This document shows, piece after piece, positions 28,643-36,232 of a stretch of 36,232 bases of DNA; the first letter of the stretch is position 1, and each line of letters starts with the position of its first letter. The position numbers and the translations under genes were made by a program. The notes beneath the pieces were generated by a model. It was not told where the DNA came from and did not search any database. It saw only the letters and a list, made by a program, of their open reading frames with translations. This DNA comes from Bacillota bacterium (GTDB lineage Bacteria > Bacillota > Clostridia > Christensenellales > CAG-138), in assembly GCA_023435855.1 (NCBI GenBank), contig JAEZLG010000094.1, positions 1 through 36,232 of the forward strand, written 5' to 3'.

Positions 28643-29866
28643 ATGAAAAAGTTGCTCTGTACGGTACTCGCTCTCGTTTTTGTGCTCAGCATGATCGCGG
28701 GCTGCAGCAGTGGAAATGACGCCGGTGCACCGACCGCTCCCATCGAAACCCCCGACAATGCCCCCGCCGAGCCCTCCGGTGAGGAAACGAGTGCCCCCGT
28801 CAGCGCTTTACCCTTCAAAATTGGCGGTACCGGCCCTCTGACTGGAGGCGCTGCCATCTATGGCAACGCAGCCAAGAACGGCGCACAGATTGCCGTTGAC
28901 GAGATCAACGCTCTGGGCGGCATCCAGTTCGAACTCAAGTATGAGGATGACGAGCATGACGCTGAAAAGGCGGTAAACGCCTACAACGCCCTCAAAGACT
29001 GGGGCATGCAGATTTCTCTCGGCTCCGTTACCAGCACGCCCTGCGTCGCTACGAGCGCAGAAACATATGCCGACAGGATTTTTGCCCTTACACCTTCCGC
29101 TTCCGCAACCGCGGTCATCGAAGGCAAGGACAATATGTATCAGATGTGCTTTACCGATCCCAACCAGGGCTCCGCTTCCGCCCAGTACATATTTGACAAG
29201 CAGCTTGGCACAAAGATCGCCGTCATCTACAAAAACGACGACGTGTACTCCAAGGGCATCTACAGCACATTTGAAAGCAAGGCCAATGAGCTTGGCCTGA
29301 CGATCGTTTCCACCACCACCTTTACAGAAGACAGCCAGACGGACTTCTCCGTTCAGCTGACCGACGCGAAGAACAACGGTGCGGATCTTGTGTTCCTGCC
29401 CATCTACTATACACCCGCCTCTTTGCTCCTTCAGCAGGCGAAGTCGATGGACTATGCGCCCAAATACTTTGGCGTGGACGGTATGGATGGCATCCTCACG
29501 CTCGAAGCTTTTGACGTTTCCCTGGCGGAAGGCGTCATGCTGCTCACCCCGTTCAACGCGGACTCTACCGATGAGCGCACCGTCGCCTTCGTACGTAAAT
29601 ATAACGAAGCCTTCGGCGAAAACCCCAACCAGTTCGCCGCCGATGGGTATGACTGCGTGTATGCCTACAAGGCCGCGCTTGAGGCCGCAGGCTGCACACC
29701 CGATATGAGCGCTGCCGATATCTGCGAAAAAATGGTTGCGGCATTCCCCACCATTACCTTTGACGGTCTGACCGGCGCGGGCATGACTTGGGCTGCCACC
29801 GGCGAAGTTTCCAAGAGCCCCAAGGGCATGGTCATCCAGAGCGGCACTTACGTCGGCATGGACTAA
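28643..29866 (+). CDS. livJ: Branched-chain amino acid ABC transporter, substrate-binding lipoprotein
   Basis: Extracellular binding protein of the HAAT family, 407 aa. It starts MKKLLCTVLALVFVLSMIAGC with a lipobox IAGC, so Cys21 would be lipidated and anchor it to the membrane, followed by a Ser/Pro/Glu-rich linker (about 22-60). The mature domain is a type I periplasmic-binding fold (IGGTGPLTGGAAIYGNAAKNGAQIAVDEINALGG, LGSVTSTPCVATSAETYADR, IAVIYKNDDVYSKGIYSTFE), the family to which Leu/Ile/Val-binding LivJ belongs. The ATG at 28643 has GAGGAG 9 bases upstream; an ATG two codons earlier is too close to it. A stem-loop separates it from the permease genes, as is usual when the binding protein is made in excess. 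Ligand could be amides, urea or other amino acids. Confidence 0.92.
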   Translation: MKKLLCTVLALVFVLSMIAGCSSGNDAGAPTAPIETPDNAPAEPSGEETSAPVSALPFKIGGTGPLTGGAAIYGNAAKNGAQIAVDEINALGGIQFELKYEDDEHDAEKAVNAYNALKDWGMQISLGSVTSTPCVATSAETYADRIFALTPSASATAVIEGKDNMYQMCFTDPNQGSASAQYIFDKQLGTKIAVIYKNDDVYSKGIYSTFESKANELGLTIVSTTTFTEDSQTDFSVQLTDAKNNGADLVFLPIYYTPASLLLQQAKSMDYAPKYFGVDGMDGILTLEAFDVSLAEGVMLLTPFNADSTDERTVAFVRKYNEAFGENPNQFAADGYDCVYAYKAALEAAGCTPDMSAADICEKMVAAFPTITFDGLTGAGMTWAATGEVSKSPKGMVIQSGTYVGMD

Positions 29867-29894
29867 ACCGTTTTGCCTTTGCACTGTTTAAAAA

Positions 29895-29930
29895 AGAGAG
29901 GGCCGCCGAGTAAGCTCGGCAGCTCTCTTC
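29895..29930 (+). terminator. Stem-loop between livJ and livH, partial terminator or RNA stabiliser
   Basis: AGAGAG and CTCTCT flank an inner perfect stem GCCGAG (29905-29910)/CTCGGC (29915-29920) with a TAAG loop. Only a weak pyrimidine tail (TCCTTCC) follows. Such structures typically reduce readthrough from binding-protein to permease genes. Confidence 0.65.
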
Positions 29931-30012
29931 CTTCCATTCTACATATACAAAAGACGGGTACTTTACGGCTCCGTTTTTGGAACGCGTGAAGAGAAACGAG
30001 GGGATACCGGTT

Positions 30013-30894
30013 ATGACTTTTCTCTCCTATTTGATAAGCGGCATCAGCCTGGGAAGCGTTTATGCAATTATAGCGTTGGGCTATACGATGGTCTACGGCA
30101 TTGCAAAAATGCTCAATTTTGCCCATGGCGACGTCATTATGATCGGCGCTTATATCTGCTTCTTCGCCACCTCCCGCTGGAACCTGCCCCCCATCGTCGG
30201 GGTGCTGCTGGCGATGATCGTATGCACGGCGTTGGGCGTCGTCATAGAGCGCATGGCGTATAAGCCGCTAAGATCCGCGCCCTCACTCGCGGTGCTGATT
30301 ACCGCAATCGGCATGAGTTACTTTCTGCAAAACTCCGCGCAATTGCTGTGGACTTCCAACCCCAAAGTGTTTGCGTCTGTGGTCTCCGACGCGTCACTCA
30401 AGCTTTTTAACGGCCAGCTTTCCGTATCGTTCATTGCCATTGTTACGGTGGCCATCTGCGTTATAATTATGATTGTGCTTACATGGTTTACAAAGAAGAC
30501 AAAGATGGGCAAGGCCATGCGCGCCTGCTCTGAAGATAAGGGTGCCGCGCAACTGATGGGGATCAATGTTAATTTGACCATCTCCGTCACATTTGCCATA
30601 GGCTCGGCGCTTGCGGCGATCGCTGGCGTACTTCTCTGCTCCGCTTACCCGACGCTTATGCCCACCACCGGCTCCATGCCCGGTATCAAAGCGTTTACCG
30701 CCGCCGTATTCGGCGGTATCGGCTCCATTCCCGGCGCGATGCTCGGCGGCATACTGCTGGGTATTATTGAGATATTCGGCAAGGGCTATGTTTCCACACA
30801 GCTTTCCGACGCCATCGTGTTTGCTGTCCTCATCATCATCCTGCTGGTCAAGCCCGCCGGGCTCCTGGGCAAGCAGGTCAGCGAGAAAGTTTGA
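30013..30894 (+). CDS. livH: Branched-chain amino acid ABC transporter permease LivH
   Basis: Inner-membrane permease, 293 aa, with about eight hydrophobic helices. The start MTFLSYLISGISLGSVYAIIALGYTMVYGIAKMLNFAHGD is the LivH hallmark, and the cytoplasmic coupling region carries the EAA-like RACSEDKGAAQLMGINV. The C-terminal helices (FTAAVFGGIGSIPGAMLGGILLGIIEIFGKGY) are typical. I chose the ATG at 30013 since GAGGGG lies 9 bases upstream; an in-frame ATG at 29977 would add 12 non-conserved charged residues. It forms a heterodimer with LivM. Confidence 0.93.
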   Translation: MTFLSYLISGISLGSVYAIIALGYTMVYGIAKMLNFAHGDVIMIGAYICFFATSRWNLPPIVGVLLAMIVCTALGVVIERMAYKPLRSAPSLAVLITAIGMSYFLQNSAQLLWTSNPKVFASVVSDASLKLFNGQLSVSFIAIVTVAICVIIMIVLTWFTKKTKMGKAMRACSEDKGAAQLMGINVNLTISVTFAIGSALAAIAGVLLCSAYPTLMPTTGSMPGIKAFTAAVFGGIGSIPGAMLGGILLGIIEIFGKGYVSTQLSDAIVFAVLIIILLVKPAGLLGKQVSEKV

Positions 30895-30903
30895 GGTGGC
30901 GGT

Positions 30904-31974
30904 ATGATAAAAATCAGCAAAACTGCACGCACCAACATTTTGGCATATGGCTTCGTCATTGCTGCGTTCATCGTGCTTCAACTCTTTATCGGCAGCGGCA
31001 GCATCACCTCCTCGCTTCAGGGGCAGCTCGTTCCCATCTGCGCGTATGTGGTGATGGCGGTATCGCTGAACCTGACGGTCGGCGTGCTGGGCGAACTTTC
31101 CCTGGGACATGCTGGGTTTATGAGCATTGGCGCTTTTGCAGGCGCCGTAACCTGCATCGGCTTAGAGAACACCATTGCTTTAGTACCCCTGCGTCTGGGC
31201 ATTTCCATGGCCGTTGCCGCCATTTGCGCCGGAGCCGCGGGAGTACTGATCGGCATACCCGTTCTGCGATTAAGAGGAGACTATCTTGCGATCGTTACGC
31301 TGGCATTCGGCGAGATCATTAAGAATATCATCAACTGCCTTTATGTGGGGGTGGACAGCCGTGGGCTTCACATCAGCTTCCTCACGAACGCCCAGGCGCT
31401 TAACCTCCAGGAAGGCGGGCGGGTGATTATCGACGGCCCTATGGGGATTGCCGGCATTACAAAAGTATCCACATTTACCGCCGGGTTTATTCTGATACTT
31501 ATTACGCTCTTTATCGTGCTCAACCTGATCGACAGCCGTTCCGGGCGGGCAATCATGGCGCTACGGGATAACCGCATTGCGGCGGAGAGCGTGGGTACTC
31601 CGATAACGAAGTATAAGATGATGGCATTCGTCACCTCCGCGGCGCTTGCCGGTGCCGCGGGTACGCTGTATGCCATGAACTACTCCACCATCGTTGCAAG
31701 CAAGTTCAACTTCAGTACCTCAATACTTATTCTGGTATTTGTGGTATTGGGCGGGCTTGGCAATATACTTGGTTCCGTCATTGCCGCCGCCGCGCTTACC
31801 GTGCTTCCTGAGCTTTTACGTGAGTTCAACGATTATCGCATGCTGGTATACGCTATCGTGCTTATCCTGATAATGCTTGCCACCAACAGTAAGAACATCA
31901 AGGCGCTGCTTGACCGTTTCAGGAAAAGCGTAAGCTCTGCAGGCGCAATCGGGAAAGGGGGGAACGGCCAATGA
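30904..31974 (+). CDS. livM: Branched-chain amino acid ABC transporter permease LivM
   Basis: Second permease, 356 aa, about nine membrane helices. Family features are LTVGVLGELSLGHAGFMSIGAFAGA and the coupling segment SRSGRAIMALRDNRIAAESVGTPITKYKMMAFVTSAALAG cut into two familiar blocks (RAIMALRDN, AAESVG). GAGGTGG precedes the ATG by about 6 bases, and the gene follows livH by 9 bases. Its last bases overlap the livG start (ATGA), so the pair is translationally coupled. Confidence 0.93.
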   Translation: MIKISKTARTNILAYGFVIAAFIVLQLFIGSGSITSSLQGQLVPICAYVVMAVSLNLTVGVLGELSLGHAGFMSIGAFAGAVTCIGLENTIALVPLRLGISMAVAAICAGAAGVLIGIPVLRLRGDYLAIVTLAFGEIIKNIINCLYVGVDSRGLHISFLTNAQALNLQEGGRVIIDGPMGIAGITKVSTFTAGFILILITLFIVLNLIDSRSGRAIMALRDNRIAAESVGTPITKYKMMAFVTSAALAGAAGTLYAMNYSTIVASKFNFSTSILILVFVVLGGLGNILGSVIAAAALTVLPELLREFNDYRMLVYAIVLILIMLATNSKNIKALLDRFRKSVSSAGAIGKGGNGQ

Positions 31975-32816
31975 ATAAGCAGCCCGAAACAAAGCTGGTA
32001 CCCGTGCCCTCTACAAACATCATTCCGGAACGCGACGCAGACAAACCGCCGATACTTGAGGCGCGTCATTTGGGCATCGATTTCGGCGGGCTTGTCGCCG
32101 TGGATGAATTCAACATAGCCATCGGCCGCACCGAAATCATGGGGCTTATCGGGCCCAACGGTGCGGGAAAAACGACGATATTCAATCTTCTTACTAAGGT
32201 GTATCAGCCCACCCGCGGCTCTATACTTCTTAACGGCCGGGATACCTATAATATGAACACCGTCCAGGCGAACAGATCCGGTATCGCCCGCACGTTCCAG
32301 AATATTCGGCTGTTTTCCAGCCTCACGGTCGAGGATAATGTAAAACTGGGCCTACATAACCATATCCATTACGGCATGTGGCGCGGCATTTTCCGTCTGC
32401 CCGGTTATTGGAAGGGCGAAAAGCAGGCGCATGATCTGGCGATGGAGCTGCTCTCCCTATTCGACCTGCAAGGTATGGCCCAATATCGAGCGGGCTCTTT
32501 GCCCTATGGCGCGCAGCGCAAGCTTGAGATCGTCCGCGCGCTTGCCACCAAACCGACGCTGCTGCTGCTAGACGAGCCCGCGGCGGGCATGAATCCTTCG
32601 GAAACAGCCGAGCTGATGGACAATATCGTAAAGCTGCGCGATACCTTTGACATCGCCATTATGCTCATCGAGCATGATATGAAACTGGTGATGGGAATTT
32701 GCGAGGGCATCTGCGTGCTCAACTTCGGTAAAATCATCGCCAAAGGCACCCCGAGCGAGATCCAGAACAACCCCGAGGTCATCGAGGCTTATCTGGGCAA
32801 GAGGAGGGAGAGCTGA
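31971..32816 (+). CDS. livG: Branched-chain amino acid ABC transporter ATP-binding protein LivG
   Basis: Cytoplasmic ATPase, 281 aa. Walker A is GPNGAGKTT (about 62-70), the Q-loop has GIARTFQNIRLF, the signature is the LivG-type LPYGAQRKLEI, Walker B is LLLLDEPAAGMNP, and the switch His is in MLIEHDMKLVMGICEGICVLNFG. A 27-residue N-terminal extension (NKQPETKLVPVPSTNIIPERDA) precedes the domain and is longer than usual. It overlaps livM by 4 bases and ends 4 bases before livF. Confidence 0.95.
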   Translation: MNKQPETKLVPVPSTNIIPERDADKPPILEARHLGIDFGGLVAVDEFNIAIGRTEIMGLIGPNGAGKTTIFNLLTKVYQPTRGSILLNGRDTYNMNTVQANRSGIARTFQNIRLFSSLTVEDNVKLGLHNHIHYGMWRGIFRLPGYWKGEKQAHDLAMELLSLFDLQGMAQYRAGSLPYGAQRKLEIVRALATKPTLLLLDEPAAGMNPSETAELMDNIVKLRDTFDIAIMLIEHDMKLVMGICEGICVLNFGKIIAKGTPSEIQNNPEVIEAYLGKRRES

Positions 32817-32820
32817 CGCC

Positions 32821-33519
<699 letters not shown>

Positions 33520-33535
33520 AATGTAACAAAAAAAT

Positions 33536-33570
33536 GCGCATCGCAAAGAAAACTTGCGGTGTGCTTTTTT
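33536..33570 (+). terminator. Intrinsic terminator of the liv operon
   Basis: GCGCATCGCAA (33536-33546) and TTGCGGTGTGC (33554-33564) form an 11-bp stem with two wobble pairs, followed by six T and preceded by seven A. Confidence 0.9.
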
Positions 33571-33657
33571 ATACGGAGTGCAGAGGAAGGTTGAAAATCG
33601 GAAGGCTTAAGGGTACTATAGTGCGTGAGAGATATTATAACCGGGGAGAGGTAATGT

Positions 33658-35313
33658 ATGGCGCTTCTTATCTTTAACGCGAATATATGTACCATGGACT
33701 CTGTGAAGCCCAATGCGGACTCGGCTGTTATATTGAATAACCGTTTTGCCTATGTGGGTAACTATCAAGACACTTGCGCATACATAGACCGTTTGCCTAA
33801 GCATCTTACTGAAACCGTTGAAAAGCTTAATGCAAAGGGACGCTTTATGCTCCCCGGGTTTAACGATTCCCACATGCATTTCCTTCACTATGTAAAGTCT
33901 AAGAGCTCCGTCAATCTTTCGGGCAGTACATCGATTAATGAAATCATATCGCGGTTAAGCGCGGCGTTAATATCCACGCAGGTTTCTGAGGGAACATGGC
34001 TTCTTGGTGAAGGCTGGAACCAAAACCATTTTTCAGGCGAAGTCCGCTTCCCTACCGCAGTGGATCTCGATCGGGTCAGTAAAGATGTTCCCATCGCCAT
34101 TTGGCGTGCGTGTTATCACGCGGGAGTATTGAACAGTAAAGCCATGGAGCTGATGGGCTTACATGCACAAAGCATCAAGAAGTACGGGGAAATGGCTGCA
34201 ACTTTTGACGACGGCACGCCTACCGGTGTGTTTATGGAGCAGGCACTTGACGAGCTTAAAACCTATATGCCCTCCCCTGCGATCAAGGATGTAGTAGAGA
34301 TGATTCTTAATCATCAGGAGGATTTGTTTCAATTCGGTATCACATCGGTCCACAGTGACGATTTCAATTACGTTTCAGCCGGACAGTTTGCGGATTTGTT
34401 AATTGCACTTCGCGATGCCGGGCAAGACGGGCGTCTGAAGCTTCGTATTGCAGAGCAGGCGCTGTTTTTTAATAAAGACGATCTTGAGAGCTTTTTTAAG
34501 GACGGCTTTGGCGAGAATTTCGGCAATGAGCATTTTAAATTAGCTTCTATCAAGCTTCTCACAGACGGATCCTTGGGCGCGCGCACAGCCTATATGAACC
34601 GTCCATATATGGATGCACCAACTACAAGAGGGCTTCCGACATTCACACAAGATGAGCTTGACAGACTTGTCATGACTGCTCATAGCCGGAATATGCCCGC
34701 CGTTATGCACGCCATCGGCGATGGCGCTATCGACATGTGCCTCGCTGCAGTCAAGCATGCAAGGGAAGCGATGCCGCAGCTTCAGCCGCGTCATGGTATC
34801 ATACATTGTCAAATCACTTCGCGCGAGCAGATCACAAAATTTCGCGAGCTTGATGTAATTGCCTATACGCAGCCTGTCTTCATCAACGAGGATATGCATA
34901 TTGTCTACGACAGGGTCGGCTCGCTCGGTGATACCTCCTACGCATGGGCGGACTATCAAAATGAGGGTGTTATACAGGCTTTCGGCACGGATTGCCCCGT
35001 GGAAAATCTCAACCCATTTTGGGGTCTTTACTGTGCCAATACCCGGCTCGATCTTAAAGGAAGAGGTCCCTACCTTCCCGACCAGGAACTGTCGATGGAG
35101 GACTGCCTTAATAACTATACCGCAGCAGGTGCATACTGCAGCGGCGAGGATCACCTAAAAGGGCAAATCCGCGAAGGCCTGTTTGCCGACTTTATTTTTC
35201 TCGATCGTGATTTACTTCATGCGGACAAAGAAGCCGTCCCAAACACGCAGGTAATGGCGACCTATATCGACGGGCTCTGTGTGTGGCAACGGGAAGAAGC
35301 AGATACCGGATAA
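33658..35313 (+). CDS. Amidohydrolase family protein (YtcJ-like, amidohydrolase 3)
   Basis: Metal-dependent hydrolase of the urease superfamily, 551 aa, cytoplasmic. It begins LIFNANICTMD, followed by the metal motif PGFNDSHMHF (HxH, about 70-74), the LLTDGSLGARTA segment, HAIGDGAIDMCL with a metal His, HCQITS, and FGTDCPVENLNPFWGLYCA with the catalytic Asp near the C-terminus, in the order typical of YtcJ-like enzymes. GGGGAG lies 9-10 bases before the ATG. It is not part of the liv transcript, given the terminator between them, but its position next to a Leu/Ile/Val-type transporter and an M55 peptidase suggests hydrolysis of an amino acid amide or similar compound; this is inference. Confidence 0.9.
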   Translation: MALLIFNANICTMDSVKPNADSAVILNNRFAYVGNYQDTCAYIDRLPKHLTETVEKLNAKGRFMLPGFNDSHMHFLHYVKSKSSVNLSGSTSINEIISRLSAALISTQVSEGTWLLGEGWNQNHFSGEVRFPTAVDLDRVSKDVPIAIWRACYHAGVLNSKAMELMGLHAQSIKKYGEMAATFDDGTPTGVFMEQALDELKTYMPSPAIKDVVEMILNHQEDLFQFGITSVHSDDFNYVSAGQFADLLIALRDAGQDGRLKLRIAEQALFFNKDDLESFFKDGFGENFGNEHFKLASIKLLTDGSLGARTAYMNRPYMDAPTTRGLPTFTQDELDRLVMTAHSRNMPAVMHAIGDGAIDMCLAAVKHAREAMPQLQPRHGIIHCQITSREQITKFRELDVIAYTQPVFINEDMHIVYDRVGSLGDTSYAWADYQNEGVIQAFGTDCPVENLNPFWGLYCANTRLDLKGRGPYLPDQELSMEDCLNNYTAAGAYCSGEDHLKGQIREGLFADFIFLDRDLLHADKEAVPNTQVMATYIDGLCVWQREEADTG

Positions 35314-35318
35314 AATAT

Positions 35319-35350
35319 GCGGCGGGATGAAAATTATCCCGCCGCGTTCT
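35319..35350. terminator. Bidirectional terminator between convergent genes
   Basis: GCGGCGGGAT (35319-35328) and ATCCCGCCGC (35336-35345) form a perfect 10-bp stem with a GAAAATT loop, followed by GTTCTTTTGTT. It lies between the amidohydrolase and M55 stops, and its arms resemble the repeat at 5164-5183. Confidence 0.78.
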
Positions 35351-35400
35351 TTTGTTAAGGCGCATGTATTTTTGCGAGGATGGTCTATAGTGCTACACTA

Positions 35401-36201
35401 TCACAGCGCGAAATGGAAGAACCTAAGAACTTCGAAATAATCATCCGCTGCAAAGGTGATCGTGCGGGCATCCTTCAATGCTGCACCGGGGTAGAAGCTG
35501 TTGGATGTGGCGAGGAAATGCTCCTTATAATTGATTTCCACCTCAAAGTGCTTCGGGAGCGGGAACATGAAGTTTTCTTTCGGTTGACCGAAGCTCTCCC
35601 TTACCGCCTCGCGAATCTCGCGTACCGCAACATCGGGGTGCATGCCAAATGTGCCGCTTCCTGCTCCCTCGGATACCGCCACCGTAAATATGTTGGGGTT
35701 TACGGACTTCACCCAGTCGCAAAGCCCCTTGTCGCCGCACACGCAGTACACAGGCACACCTACATAAGCCGCCGTGAGGCTGTTGATCAGTAGCTCGCTG
35801 CAGAGTTCGCCGTTAATCTTTACGTAGTTGTTCTGCGTGGTCATGGTGTGGGACAAGGGATTGGTGCTCATCTGTGCAGCGCTGTGGTAGCCTGTGAAAA
35901 CCACGCCCGTAAAGCTCTTGTCAAGGCCGTACATCATGCAAAACGGATGCCGCGCCCAACCGCGGTATACGCTCGCCTGCTCCGGAAGTTGTGCGGGGTT
36001 GATGTTTCGCCCGCTGTCGTGTGCGTCCTTCACGAGTATTTTCTCAACACCCGCATCCAACGCACCCAGGCACGCCGCGTTCACCTCGCGGGTCATCTGT
36101 GTGGCAAAATATGCATAATCGCTTATGTTCTTTTCGGTCTCATTCCAGTGTGCAATGCCCGCGGTACCCTCGATATCCGCACTGATGAACAGCTTCTTCA
36201 T
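35401..36201 (-). CDS. M55 family D-aminopeptidase (DppA-like)
   Basis: Zinc aminopeptidase that releases N-terminal D-amino acids, first described as DppA of Bacillus subtilis. The 266-aa product starts MKKLFISADIEGTAGI with the metal ligands Asp and Glu of SADIEG, then has VKDAHDSGRNI (His), FTGYHSAAQMSTNPLSHTMTT (the two later His, including the catalytic one) and the Glu of INGELCSELLIN. The ATG at 36201 has AAGGGGG about 8 bases upstream; an in-frame ATG at 36222 lacks one. DppA usually sits with dipeptide transport genes; here it is convergent with a YtcJ-like amidohydrolase and a liv operon. Its promoter lies outside the window. Confidence 0.93.
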   Translation of the reverse strand: MKKLFISADIEGTAGIAHWNETEKNISDYAYFATQMTREVNAACLGALDAGVEKILVKDAHDSGRNINPAQLPEQASVYRGWARHPFCMMYGLDKSFTGVVFTGYHSAAQMSTNPLSHTMTTQNNYVKINGELCSELLINSLTAAYVGVPVYCVCGDKGLCDWVKSVNPNIFTVAVSEGAGSGTFGMHPDVAVREIREAVRESFGQPKENFMFPLPKHFEVEINYKEHFLATSNSFYPGAALKDARTITFAADDYFEVLRFFHFAL

Positions 36202-36232
36202 AGCGTAATCCCCCTTATGCATGAGTCTTTTT

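Noticed and set aside
28808..29884. A 358-codon minus-strand open frame opposite livJ
   Set aside because: Antisense to livJ, which has a signal peptide, lipobox and family motifs. The long antisense frame follows from the codon style of livJ; it has no ribosome site or recognisable domain.

Overview
The window looks like a chromosomal segment of a spore-forming, low-to-mid G+C Firmicute of the class Clostridia. It carries a spoIIE-type phosphatase gene, strong GGAGG ribosome binding sites, sigma-A promoters with TTGACA/TATAAT boxes, and a gyrA-cca start of the kind often found near the replication origin in Firmicutes. No phage, CRISPR array, insertion sequence with a transposase, rRNA or tRNA gene was found.

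Layout. 1-3553: the 3' end of gyrA, a CCA-adding enzyme and a peptidase C26 amidotransferase. 3554-6712: an alpha/beta hydrolase, a 480-base non-coding stretch full of hairpins, a MerR/TipAS regulator with its own operator, and a VanZ-like protein. 6762-9647 (minus strand): a three-gene ABC-2 exporter operon preceded by a strong promoter, a 47-codon small ORF and a terminator-like hairpin. 9698-13549: a surface metallophosphoesterase with an apparently leaderless promoter, a Cu/Zn superoxide dismutase, an M19 dipeptidase gene broken by an in-frame TAG, and a sugar nucleotidyltransferase. 13665-19151 (minus): a membrane-anchored repeat-domain surface protein and a nadE-tyrS-yigZ operon. 19262-25007: spoIIE, a second copy of the hairpin element, a LOG/universal-stress pair, pepF and two small genes. 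25070-27878 (minus): an MBL-fold hydrolase, an unknown protein, a DUF1905-nitroreductase fusion and an HD-domain protein. 28053-35313: a small membrane protein, a truncated signal-peptide ORF, a complete livJHMGF branched-chain amino acid transporter and a YtcJ-like amidohydrolase. 35401-36201 (minus): an M55 D-aminopeptidase.

The most unusual signal is not a protein. Two dispersed copies of a multi-hairpin element (4785-5069 and 21083-21321) both begin on the stop codon of an unrelated plus-strand gene. They share a nearly identical core of about 55 bases closed by a 10-bp stem. The surrounding stems differ in sequence yet keep pairing: I count nine compensatory base-pair changes and no broken pair in the compared arms. 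This is what a structured RNA, or a mobile element selected for folding, would show. I could not match it to a named family.

Secondary points are the small ORF and attenuator-like leader of the ABC exporter, the single TAG in the dipeptidase, the spoIIE promoter with the 21-bp spacing known from Spo0A-activated promoters, and a liv operon whose codon style differs from its neighbours and which follows a truncated lipoprotein-like ORF. The 3' end of the window fits amino acid and peptide use: the liv transporter, an amidohydrolase and a D-aminopeptidase lie together.
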